Shown here one piece after another: positions 13,430 through 19,663 of a stretch of DNA of 20,735 bases. The first letter of the stretch is position 1. Every line of letters starts with the position of its first letter. Source of the DNA: Candidatus Heimdallarchaeota archaeon (GTDB lineage: Archaea; Asgardarchaeota; Heimdallarchaeia; Heimdallarchaeales; Heimdallarchaeaceae). The translations under genes were made by a program, and so were the position numbers. Below the pieces are notes generated by a model that saw nothing but the letters and a program-made list of their open reading frames with translations, was not told the DNA's origin and did no database searches. The stretch covers positions 1 through 20,735 of the forward strand of contig JAGLTP010000562.1 in NCBI GenBank assembly GCA_023135215.1. Direction: 5' to 3'.

Positions 13430-14743
13430 TTAAGGCTTTAATCTAGTAGGATCCCTTGGTAATAATCTTGCTTCCCTTATATTTGGTAGACTCAGTATTT
13501 GTTGAACGAATCTCTCAATGCCTGTTCCACTTCCTCCATGGGGCGGTGCTCCATTTCTGAAGAATTGTAAATAGCTATCAATATGTGCTATTTCAAACCC
13601 TTTTTCCTTTGCTTGTTCTGTCAATATGTCTACTCTGTGTTCTCTTTGACCTCCTGTAGTAAGTTCTTGACCTTTATAAAGTAAATCAAATGATTTAGTT
13701 AATCTTTGGTCATCATCATCCTTCATAGTGTAGAAGGGTCTGACATCCCAGGGGTACAGGTCAACAAAAACAAAATCGGAATTCCACTTATCTTTAACAT
13801 ATTTTCCAATAATTTTTTCAGCTTCAGCATCTAGATCATCATAAAGATCTAGTTTTTTACCTTCATTTTCTAAAATTTCATTACTTTCGGGTATTGTTAT
13901 GATAGGCCATTCTTTAGGTTGAGGATCGATTTTGGAATCGAGTTCTTCTAAAGATTCTGCTTTTTCTTTCTGTACTCTTTCCAAAGCAAAAGTTATTGCT
14001 TCTTGTAAAATTTTCATAACATCTCTTTGATTATCTATGAAAGAAATCTCAAAATCAATTGAAGTATACTCACACAAATGTCTAATTGTATGATGTTTTT
14101 CAGCGCGAAAAACTGGCCCTATTTCGAATACACGCTCAAAACCTGCCATGAGCATCATTTGTTTATAAAATTGTGGAGATTGTGCGAGATATGCTTTTTT
14201 ATCAAAATATCCTATCTCAAAGACATTAGCTCCACTTTCTGTAGCAGAACCAACAATCTTTGCTGAGAAAAATTGAAGAAAATCATTTAACCTAAAGTAT
14301 TCTTCAATTGCATAAGCTACACAACTTTCTATTTCAAATATTTGTGCCACTTTACGATTTCGTAAATCTAGAAATCTATAATCATATCTTTTATCTGGAT
14401 TCGTTTCTATCTTATCTGTGATATTGATAGGATATTCCTGGACTCTTTTATTTATTATCTCTAACTTAGCAGGAAGAATTTCTTTTCCTTTTGGAGCGCT
14501 CTTATTATCTACTACATCGCCACTCACTGAAATTATATCGCCTTCTTGTAAGTCAAGTGAAAAAATTTCCTGAGACACCTTCTTTTTAGGTAAAACAATT
14601 TGGATAATTCCTGTTCTATCCTGCAATTGAACAAATCTTAATCCTCCAAGATCTCTTACTTGTTGAATCCAGCCTGCTACAGTTACTTTCTTCAAATCAC
14701 CGGTGAATACTTTACTAATAGTTTTTCTCTGCTTTAGATTCAT
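13430..14743 (-). CDS. aspS: Aspartyl-tRNA synthetase, archaeal, probably non-discriminating
   Basis: Class IIb synthetase that charges tRNA-Asp. It has 437 residues and the compact archaeal layout: an N-terminal OB anticodon-binding domain (about 18-105, VTVAGWIQQVRDLGGLRFVQ) and the catalytic domain with ESGANVFEIGYFDKKAYLAQ, SPQFYKQMMLMAGFERVFEI, motif 2 FRAEKHHTIRHLCEY and motif 3 GGSGTGIERF. Against Thermococcus kodakarensis AspRS, the discriminating residue Trp26 aligns with Gln (GWIQ) and Lys85 with Pro (SAPKGKEILP). Proline at the second site is typical of enzymes that also charge tRNA-Asn. A GGAG Shine-Dalgarno lies 8 nt before the ATG. It follows tRNA-Leu on the other side and is divergent from pyrH. 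Confidence 0.94.
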   Translation of the reverse strand: MNLKQRKTISKVFTGDLKKVTVAGWIQQVRDLGGLRFVQLQDRTGIIQIVLPKKKVSQEIFSLDLQEGDIISVSGDVVDNKSAPKGKEILPAKLEIINKRVQEYPINITDKIETNPDKRYDYRFLDLRNRKVAQIFEIESCVAYAIEEYFRLNDFLQFFSAKIVGSATESGANVFEIGYFDKKAYLAQSPQFYKQMMLMAGFERVFEIGPVFRAEKHHTIRHLCEYTSIDFEISFIDNQRDVMKILQEAITFALERVQKEKAESLEELDSKIDPQPKEWPIITIPESNEILENEGKKLDLYDDLDAEAEKIIGKYVKDKWNSDFVFVDLYPWDVRPFYTMKDDDDQRLTKSFDLLYKGQELTTGGQREHRVDILTEQAKEKGFEIAHIDSYLQFFRNGAPPHGGSGTGIERFVQQILSLPNIREARLLPRDPTRLKP

Positions 14744-14876
14744 TATTGAATCTCCAATATTTCTGTCTGCACCTTTGAAGCTTTATTAAAAAAGATTCTC
14801 TTCTAGTTGAACTGTGTTTGAATGTATTAAAAGCGTATTATTTTTGCGTTCAAAGAGAAAATATTATTTACTGATT

Positions 14877-14886
14877 AGATATAATA
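14877..14886 (+). promoter_or_regulatory. Possible TATA box of pyrH
   Basis: AGATATAATA is centred about 23 bp before the pyrH ATG at 14904, which would give a leaderless mRNA. An alternative box, AATATTATTTA at 14860-14870, would give a leader of about 13 nt. No Shine-Dalgarno is visible before the ATG, which favours the leaderless reading. Confidence 0.35.
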
Positions 14887-14903
14887 GGTTCTAGCGATTA
14901 ATT

Positions 14904-15593
14904 ATGAAGAAGATTGTAATAAAATTCGGTGGGTCTGTTCTTTATAAAGAAAACATGATTATGAACATAGATTTAATTCAACGCATAGTAAATGTAATCA
15001 ATGAACTATATGAAGAAGGACACAAAATTGCTATAGTTGTGGGAGGAGGAAAATTAGCTCGTGTTATAATTAAAGCGAGTGATGTTCTCGGACATGTTAC
15101 AACATTCAAAGATATATTAGCTGTTGAATCTACAAGAATTCATGCTTTATTGATTATTGCATCCTTAAAAGATAAAGCATATTTACTTGTTCCTAGATCT
15201 TTTGAAGAAATAGGAAAAGCACTATCTTCAGGAAAGATTGTTGTTTCAGGAGGATTACAGCCTGGACAGTCTACAAGTGCAGTCTCTGCGTTACTCGCAG
15301 AATATTGGGGGGCAGATATGCTAATTAATCTCACAAATGTTGACAAAGTTTACGATAAAGACCCGAACAAGTTTGAAGATGCAAAACCAATAGACAAAAT
15401 GACCTCTGAAGAATTAACTAAAATAATCAGTAAACAAGTAGAAGAACCTGGAAAATACGATCTCTTTGACATGGTAGGTTGTGAAATAATAAACCGCTCG
15501 AAAATAAAATTAGTATTTACATCGGGTGCTTCTCCTGAAAATATATTAAAAGCAGTAAAAGGGGAACCCGTTGGAACTATAGTCGAAGGCTAA
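14904..15593 (+). CDS. pyrH: Uridylate (UMP) kinase, archaeal type
   Basis: This amino-acid-kinase-fold enzyme phosphorylates UMP to UDP in pyrimidine nucleotide synthesis. The 229 residues contain KIVIKFGGSVLY (3-14), the phosphate-binding VVGGGKLAR (45-53), SGGLQPGQSTSAVSALLAEY (114-133), where archaeal UMP kinases have G-G-x-x-P-G-x-T-T-D, LINLTNVDKVYDKDP (139-153) and the C-terminal FDMVGCEIINRSKIKLVF. Isopentenyl phosphate kinase and carbamate kinase are less likely because the GGLQPGQSTSAV and NVDKVYDKDP pattern is the PyrH one. The Asp of the usual TTDAV is Ser in this copy (QSTSAV). It converges with aRF1 across 51 bp that holds a small hairpin. Confidence 0.87.
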   Translation: MKKIVIKFGGSVLYKENMIMNIDLIQRIVNVINELYEEGHKIAIVVGGGKLARVIIKASDVLGHVTTFKDILAVESTRIHALLIIASLKDKAYLLVPRSFEEIGKALSSGKIVVSGGLQPGQSTSAVSALLAEYWGADMLINLTNVDKVYDKDPNKFEDAKPIDKMTSEELTKIISKQVEEPGKYDLFDMVGCEIINRSKIKLVFTSGASPENILKAVKGEPVGTIVEG

Positions 15594-15613
15594 CGTAGAA
15601 AATAATAATCAAA

Positions 15614-15631
15614 AAGAGAAACAATTCTCTT
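15614..15631. terminator. Possible bidirectional terminator between pyrH and aRF1
   Basis: AAGAGAA-ACAA-TTCTCTT is a perfect 7-bp stem with a 4-nt loop, flanked by an A run on the left and a T-rich tract on the right. It can therefore act as a hairpin plus U-tract for transcripts arriving from either side. Archaeal polymerases mostly need only the T tract, so the stem may be incidental. Confidence 0.4.
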
Positions 15632-15644
15632 CTTTAATTTATAT

Positions 15645-16919
15645 TTAGTAATTTTCGTAAAGTTTGTATCTCAGTATTGCTGCAATTCCACCAAAAGCAT
15701 TGAATAACATTGCACCATCTTCATGAGTGGTCGATATAACCTCTATAACTGCACTAGTATCTTTTGCAAGCTCATTCAATTCAGTTATGAGATCTTTTTC
15801 TGACTCTATATATAGCTTAGATTCATTGCATTTTGGGCACTTTCTTTCTGATAGTTTTTTTACAAAATCATTGTAGCTTTTAGTTTTAACAGATTCAGTC
15901 TTTGTATACTCACACCCATCGCATTTTAATTCAATATTTACGCGATCAACTTCTTCACTAACCAAAACTGTTTCTACAGCACCTTTTTCAAGAGCATCCA
16001 TAACCTGTTTTTCTCCGTAAGTAGCAAGCCCAGTGTCTTTTCCAAGGTGCTCCATGAATTTCGTTGTTAATGTTCTTTCTTTTACAAGCTCAAAATCTGA
16101 TAATTTATCTTTAGCTTTGTCAAGTAATTCCCTAATTCCAACGTCTCCTAAATATCCAATATCATAAATTCCTATAACCTTATCACGTAATCTATAATCA
16201 ATCTGTTTGTTTTCTAAGAATTCTGCTTTTGATAAAGCGGGGCCACCTACAATAATTGCCTCAACAGGGTGATCCTCCAAATAGATTTTATTCATCATTT
16301 CTGCAATCTTACTGTACCATCTCTGAGCTGCTTCTTCTGTTAAACGTTGAAAACGTGCTTGGGATTGTCCTCCCATTTTGTGTTTACCTGGAACATAGGA
16401 CTCCTCCTCACGAATAACATCTAAACGAGAACCTTGTACAACAGCTAAAGTAACACCACCTCGTGCAATTAAAGCTAGACCATACTTTAATTTGCTTTCC
16501 ATCATTTCTTTCAAATGATCCACGTGGAAAACATAATCACATAAATAGAGCTTAATTCCTATTTTATCAGGTGGATTAATCAAAAAGAATTCTACTTTAT
16601 TACCTTGAGTGATTCCACAAAAAATGGCTATACCGTTTTCTCCAGAATCAGCTATGGATTTAATTCTTGACATAATTGAGGAAATAGCTGCTTGTACAGC
16701 TTTTCCAGTGTTTTTGTCTTTGATATTTGTAGCCGTTCCATATTCATCCCTTAATTGTGCATTTGTGTCTGACAATCTGGTTCCTGGGGGAATGTATAGC
16801 GTAACCAAACTTGTTGACATGTTAAAGCTACGTTTTGCTTCTAGTTTCTCAATATTATGTTTGAGCATATAACGTTCTATTGAAGATCTTTTTTCTTCGT
16901 TTTCTTGTTGATGAGACAT
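15645..16919 (-). CDS. prf1: Peptide chain release factor aRF1
   Basis: aRF1 recognises all three stop codons and triggers peptide release. It has 424 residues in the standard three-domain layout. Domain 1 carries the stop-codon motifs: TATNIKD at 62-68 (usually TxxNIKS) and an intact YLCDYVF (125-131, YxCxxxF). Domain 2 carries GKHKMGGQSQARFQRL with GGQ at 183-185. Domain 3 contains four cysteines (CDGC and CPKC), a zinc mini-domain found in archaeal aRF1. The GAGGGG Shine-Dalgarno just before the ATG is strong. The NIKS serine is Asp, as in Tetrahymena eRF1; nevertheless TAA, TAG and TGA all end genes in this window. The GGQ glutamine is the likely target of the HemK2/Mtq2-like enzyme at 5809-6438. 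Confidence 0.95.
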   Translation of the reverse strand: MSHQQENEEKRSSIERYMLKHNIEKLEAKRSFNMSTSLVTLYIPPGTRLSDTNAQLRDEYGTATNIKDKNTGKAVQAAISSIMSRIKSIADSGENGIAIFCGITQGNKVEFFLINPPDKIGIKLYLCDYVFHVDHLKEMMESKLKYGLALIARGGVTLAVVQGSRLDVIREEESYVPGKHKMGGQSQARFQRLTEEAAQRWYSKIAEMMNKIYLEDHPVEAIIVGGPALSKAEFLENKQIDYRLRDKVIGIYDIGYLGDVGIRELLDKAKDKLSDFELVKERTLTTKFMEHLGKDTGLATYGEKQVMDALEKGAVETVLVSEEVDRVNIELKCDGCEYTKTESVKTKSYNDFVKKLSERKCPKCNESKLYIESEKDLITELNELAKDTSAVIEVISTTHEDGAMLFNAFGGIAAILRYKLYENY

Positions 16920-17086
16920 TTCATCCCCTCTTTGTAACTCTTATTGAATGGAAAAACAGATAAATATCATTATTTCCTAAATTCAACGCCTTAGATAAAC
17001 AAATTTAATTCGCTAATATTAGTTTTGGTTTCATACCAATTTGCATAAAATTTTAGAAAGAGAAAGTAATAGTTTATTTGAGTAAC

Positions 17087-17341
17087 ATGTTGGAAAAGGA
17101 GAAAGTTATAATTGATGTGTTAGATATCTTTGTTTCAGCAAAGAGAGGTCTTGCGTTTTCAGATATTATGTTTCAGCTAAATGACATCTATCAATCCCGG
17201 GGGGCATTGATGGAAAAATCATTATTAACAGATATAATGAATGATTTAACGATGCAAGGACATCTGAATAAATTCAAAGTAGGTACAGTTGATACTTGGA
17301 AGATTACTGAGGAAGGAGAAGACTATTTCTATTCAATGTAA
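17087..17341 (+). CDS. Small winged-helix protein, putative DNA-binding regulator
   Basis: This is an 84-residue protein (87 if the TTG at 17078 is used). Its pattern is three helices then a beta wing: EKVIIDVLDIFVSAKRGLAF, then SDIMFQLNDIYQSRG, a recognition-helix candidate SLLTDIMNDLTMQGHLNKF, and the wing KVGTVDTWKITEEGEDYF. The ending WKITEEGEDYF is typical of archaeal winged-helix regulators of the PadR/MarR-like size class. No ligand-binding domain is present. A TATA-like ATAAAATTTTAG at about 17045-17056 fits a start near the ATG, and a short inverted repeat TTGGT/ACCAA (17025-17039) lies just upstream of it. It probably shares a transcript with the cupin-like gene 24 nt downstream. 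The target is unknown. Confidence 0.7.
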   Translation: MLEKEKVIIDVLDIFVSAKRGLAFSDIMFQLNDIYQSRGALMEKSLLTDIMNDLTMQGHLNKFKVGTVDTWKITEEGEDYFYSM

Positions 17342-17365
17342 CGTAAAATTTTACATGAGAAGATC

Positions 17366-18127
17366 ATGATGGATATACGCGAAAGTATTGGTCTTCCAAT
17401 AGAAAGCGCAGAGGAAGAAATCGGCTATAATTCAAACGAAATCGATGTTAAAAACATCCTCTCCTACAAGAAGGAGGATTTACAGAATTTTGTGAAAAAC
17501 CAAACTTGGGAGAGAAATGAAGAAAAACAAGAGGTTTATAGACTCTACAAAGAAGTCAAAAAAGTAGAAGATAAAGAGTTTTGGCTAGATATTCAATTTG
17601 ATATAATTGTGATGTGGCCAGGTTTTTTGGGAGAAGAATATAATAAGACTATAAGTTACCAAAGGTCAACAGCTGAAAATGGTTTTAGATTCCCAGAAAT
17701 TTATCAGATGGCTGAAGGATATGCAGAATTCTTCTTACAACAACCTAGAGAGAAGCATGAGCAAATCAAAGAAGCGATAATGATCAGAGCGCAAAAGTTT
17801 GATTTAATTGTAATTCCACCTTCCTATAATGTTACTATCATTAACCCAAGTGAAAAGAAGAATATTATATCTAGATTGAGAGCCTCAGATGTAGAAGAGA
17901 TGACTGAACACTATGCAAGAACAAAAGGAGAGTGCTATTATAGATTGAAGGGCGGAAAATGGGACTTTAATGCAAATTATGAGGAGATTCCTACGCTAAG
18001 ATTAGAAGAACCTCAGAACCAATGGAAATCATTGAAAAGAGGGATACCGATTTATGCATCGTATATTTATAATCCAAGAAGATTTAGATGTCTTATTGAA
18101 CCAGATCCAGCGGAATTCATCTTATAA
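17366..18127 (+). CDS. Cupin phosphoglucose-isomerase-like protein without metal histidines
   Basis: A 253-residue protein whose residues about 58-215 follow archaeal cupin-type glucose-6-phosphate isomerase. VMWPGFLGEEYNKT (82-95) matches LYPGKVGNEFFMT of the Pyrococcus enzyme, RFPEIYQMAEGYAEFFLQ (108-125) matches RAEVYFALKGKGGMLLQ, and VIPPSYNVTIINPSE (149-163) matches VYVPPYWAHRTINTGD. The metal site is gone: HxH is replaced around YQR (98-100) and the PPYWAH histidine by Val156; only Glu111 remains. The whole protein has just two histidines, H131 and H182. It also has an N-terminal extension of about 50 residues and a C-terminal tail. A non-catalytic, possibly sugar-sensing role is plausible but unproven. 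It follows the winged-helix gene by 24 nt. Confidence 0.6.
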   Translation: MMDIRESIGLPIESAEEEIGYNSNEIDVKNILSYKKEDLQNFVKNQTWERNEEKQEVYRLYKEVKKVEDKEFWLDIQFDIIVMWPGFLGEEYNKTISYQRSTAENGFRFPEIYQMAEGYAEFFLQQPREKHEQIKEAIMIRAQKFDLIVIPPSYNVTIINPSEKKNIISRLRASDVEEMTEHYARTKGECYYRLKGGKWDFNANYEEIPTLRLEEPQNQWKSLKRGIPIYASYIYNPRRFRCLIEPDPAEFIL

Positions 18128-18137
18128 TTCACTTTAA

Positions 18138-18620
18138 CTATTCTGATATACCATATATCTCATCATCAGTCCAACCAGTAGAACGTTTAAGCAACCATTG
18201 TATTTGCCCTATGTGTCTGTGTTCGTGATTGATTAATCTCACTAGATAGATTCTTCTTTGCATTTTGCCTTTCCACATGTCAATATCCTCCTCTTCTTGC
18301 TCAAGTGTTAGTGAAGATAATCGTTCATTAAGAATCGGGGAGACAATATCAAACTCAGCTATAATCTCATCCAAACTAGCTTGGTCATTAACCTCATCTT
18401 CAAGATCGATAGCAACTTTAGAAGGTTCTGCAGAACCATCAGGAAGCTTCACAAGAATCCAATAAACATTCATAAGAAGATGCCGAAAGATTAGTTCGGG
18501 ACTCCAAACGTTTTCAATAATCGAATCATAAAAATGTTTTTTGTCTATTTTATTAAAAAAACCAAAAAGTTTCTTTCTGTCTTCTTCAACTATACTGTAA
18601 AGGTGTTGTATAGAAATCAT
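18138..18620 (-). CDS. DinB-like four-helix-bundle protein
   Basis: The 160-residue protein fits the DinB/DUF664 superfamily of four-helix-bundle metal proteins, which includes bacillithiol- and mycothiol-dependent S-transferases and many uncharacterised members. The histidine pattern is clear: H47 in FRHLLMNVYWILV (45-57) and H132, H134, H136 in INHEHRHIGQIQWLLKR (130-146). The usual ligand triad would be H47, H132 and H136. The middle segment (70-115) is very acidic. It converges with the cupin-like gene across 10 bp. No partner gene points to a thiol substrate, so the activity remains open. Confidence 0.75.
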   Translation of the reverse strand: MISIQHLYSIVEEDRKKLFGFFNKIDKKHFYDSIIENVWSPELIFRHLLMNVYWILVKLPDGSAEPSKVAIDLEDEVNDQASLDEIIAEFDIVSPILNERLSSLTLEQEEEDIDMWKGKMQRRIYLVRLINHEHRHIGQIQWLLKRSTGWTDDEIYGISE

Positions 18621-18700
18621 ACTGTTTCAAAAGAACTTAAAGTTTAAACATTTATAATTATTCTATAATCTAACTGAAAAGAGAAGTGTAAGAAAAAACT

Positions 18701-18708
18701 TTTAAAAG
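18701..18708 (+). promoter_or_regulatory. TATA box of tRNA-Ile
   Basis: TTTAAAAG is centred about 30 bp before the first base of the mature tRNA-Ile, leaving a 5' leader of a few nt for RNase P. This is the normal arrangement for archaeal tRNA genes. Confidence 0.5.
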
Positions 18709-18734
18709 TAATAAGAAAGGAAAAATGCAAGTAA

Positions 18735-18832
18735 GGGAAATTAGCTCAGCTTGGTTAGAGCGCACGGCTGATAAACTTATCAGACGTGCAGAAACCGTGA
18801 GGTCGGCGGTTCGAATCCGCCATTTCCCACCA
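18735..18832 (+). tRNA. tRNA-Ile (anticodon GAU) with 20-nt intron
   Basis: Folded by eye. The acceptor stem GGGAAAT (18735-18741) pairs with ATTTCCC (18822-18828), with discriminator A and CCA encoded at 18829-18832. The D stem is GCTC/GAGC. The anticodon stem CACGG/CCGTG encloses the loop CTGATA plus A38, with GAU at 18770-18772. The T arm is GGCGG/CCGCC with loop TTCGAAT. Mature length is 78 nt including CCA. The intron lies between positions 37 and 38. Confidence 0.95.
18774..18793 (+). other. Very short tRNA-Ile intron
   Basis: Twenty nt follow A37. In a bulge-helix-bulge reading the bulges are UA^A and AA^A, and the central helix is CUGA/GCAG with one mismatch. The intron-side stem is at most 2 bp. 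A stronger alternative is CUGAUA pairing with UAUCAG inside the intron (6 bp, loop AACU). The A run at the junction leaves the exact ends uncertain by one or two nt. Confidence 0.65.
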
Positions 18833-18880
18833 TTCTTTTCTTATATTTCTAATCAAAAGGGAAATAAATGCTTTTAGAAC

Positions 18881-18899
18881 CCTTCATAATATATGAAGG
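18881..18899. repeat. Inverted repeat before the NTF2-like gene
   Basis: CCTTCAT-AATAT-ATGAAGG is a perfect 7-bp inverted repeat with a 5-nt spacer. It ends 7 bp before the ATG at 18907 and includes the Shine-Dalgarno-like GAAGG. It could be a protein operator or an RNA hairpin that hides the ribosome site. Confidence 0.5.
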
Positions 18900-18906
18900 T
18901 GTTTGC

Positions 18907-19281
18907 ATGAGTGCAGATGATATTTCTGAAGTTAAGAAAATATTACAGATTTATTTTGAAGGAAATAAAGAATTAGATTCCAAAAAAATACTCTCAGTTT
19001 GGGATAAAGATCTTAAAATTATATCAACAGAAAAAACTCAAGGGCCTAATGCTTGGATTGAGATGGAAGAATATTATAAAAAACAAATAAACAACGACAT
19101 GAGCAAATGGGATATAGAATTTGAAATCATTTCCATCGATGTATTTAGAAATTGTGCTTCTGTTAGAGTTGATGTAAAATATACAGTAGGAGAAAGGAAA
19201 TTCGGAGAAACACAATTTCTTCATATACTCAAAAAGAATAATGAATGGTTAATTTACAGTAAAATTTTCGTGTTCTATTAA
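18907..19281 (+). CDS. NTF2-like (SnoaL/lumazine-binding-like) protein
   Basis: The 124-residue protein has the cone-shaped alpha+beta fold pattern of the NTF2-like superfamily: an N-terminal helix pair (ISEVKKILQIYFEGNKELDSKK), the strand DKDLKIISTEKTQGPNAW, where STEK-x-x-G is typical of the putative lumazine-binding branch, the helix EMEEYYKKQI, and a long sheet ending ETQFLHILKKNNEWLIYSKIF. Members range from enzymes to ligand-binding proteins, so no activity can be assigned. I start it at the ATG in 18907-18909, 7 nt after GAAGG; an ATG at 18868 would add 13 residues upstream of that site. It stands alone after tRNA-Ile. Confidence 0.72.
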   Translation: MSADDISEVKKILQIYFEGNKELDSKKILSVWDKDLKIISTEKTQGPNAWIEMEEYYKKQINNDMSKWDIEFEIISIDVFRNCASVRVDVKYTVGERKFGETQFLHILKKNNEWLIYSKIFVFY

Positions 19282-19323
19282 TTTACTTAATAAAATAAAG
19301 CTCAAAAGCTAAGAAAGCTGTGC

Positions 19324-19533
19324 TTATTTTCCTGTTTTTTTCTTTGAATATGAGCGGTATTTTTTTTGATTATCCAATATTTTAAGTAATCTATAAGCTG
19401 CTTCAATCTCTTTTACACTTGCTCTCGGTTTTTCAGTTATTAAATCCTCTAATCTTAAGATTACCTGCTTTTCACCCTTTACCCCAGTTAATTGTGGAAT
19501 GGTTTCTATCAGTTTCTCTATGTCTTCGGACAT
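19324..19533 (-). CDS. Small hypothetical protein, 69 residues
   Basis: I do not recognise this protein. It begins MSEDIEKLIETIPQLTGVKG, appears all-helical, and ends in a strongly basic tail (QKKYRSYSKKKTGK) that could bind nucleic acid. The core ILRLEDLITEKPRASVKEIE followed by AAYRLLKILDN suggests two or three helices. There are no cysteines and no membrane segment. A T/A-rich box about 25-35 bp upstream on the minus strand (TTTATTTTAATT near 19555-19566) and codon use like its neighbours support a real gene. It is divergent from the ZNRD2-like gene. Its function is unknown. Confidence 0.6.
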   Translation of the reverse strand: MSEDIEKLIETIPQLTGVKGEKQVILRLEDLITEKPRASVKEIEAAYRLLKILDNQKKYRSYSKKKTGK

Positions 19534-19631
19534 ATCTATTCACTTTTTTCTTAATAATTAAAATAAAAGCTTCTTTTTTATAGATTGTATTACGTAGGTA
19601 GTTTTTGCTCAAGAAATGTGACAGACAACTA

Positions 19632-19641
19632 AAATTTTATA
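19632..19641 (+). promoter_or_regulatory. TATA box of the ZNRD2-like gene
   Basis: AAATTTTATA is centred about 27 bp before the ATG at 19664. There is no Shine-Dalgarno, so a leaderless mRNA is likely. Confidence 0.45.
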
Positions 19642-19663
19642 CAACATTCACACTTTCATACAC

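Noticed and set aside
14904..15593. Isopentenyl phosphate kinase or aspartokinase-type assignment for the amino-acid kinase gene.
   Set aside because: The GGLQPGQSTSAV and NVDKVYDKDP segments and the 229-residue length fit archaeal UMP kinase; the catalytic His of isopentenyl phosphate kinases is not seen.
15645..16919. Stop codon reassignment suggested by the Tetrahymena-like NIKD motif of aRF1.
   Set aside because: TAA, TAG and TGA all terminate well-recognised proteins at the expected lengths in this window, and I saw no conserved protein interrupted by an in-frame stop.
18735..18832. A mobile-element attachment site at tRNA-Ile, given the more accessory genes nearby.
   Set aside because: No integrase gene and no direct repeat of the tRNA 3' end was found on either side.
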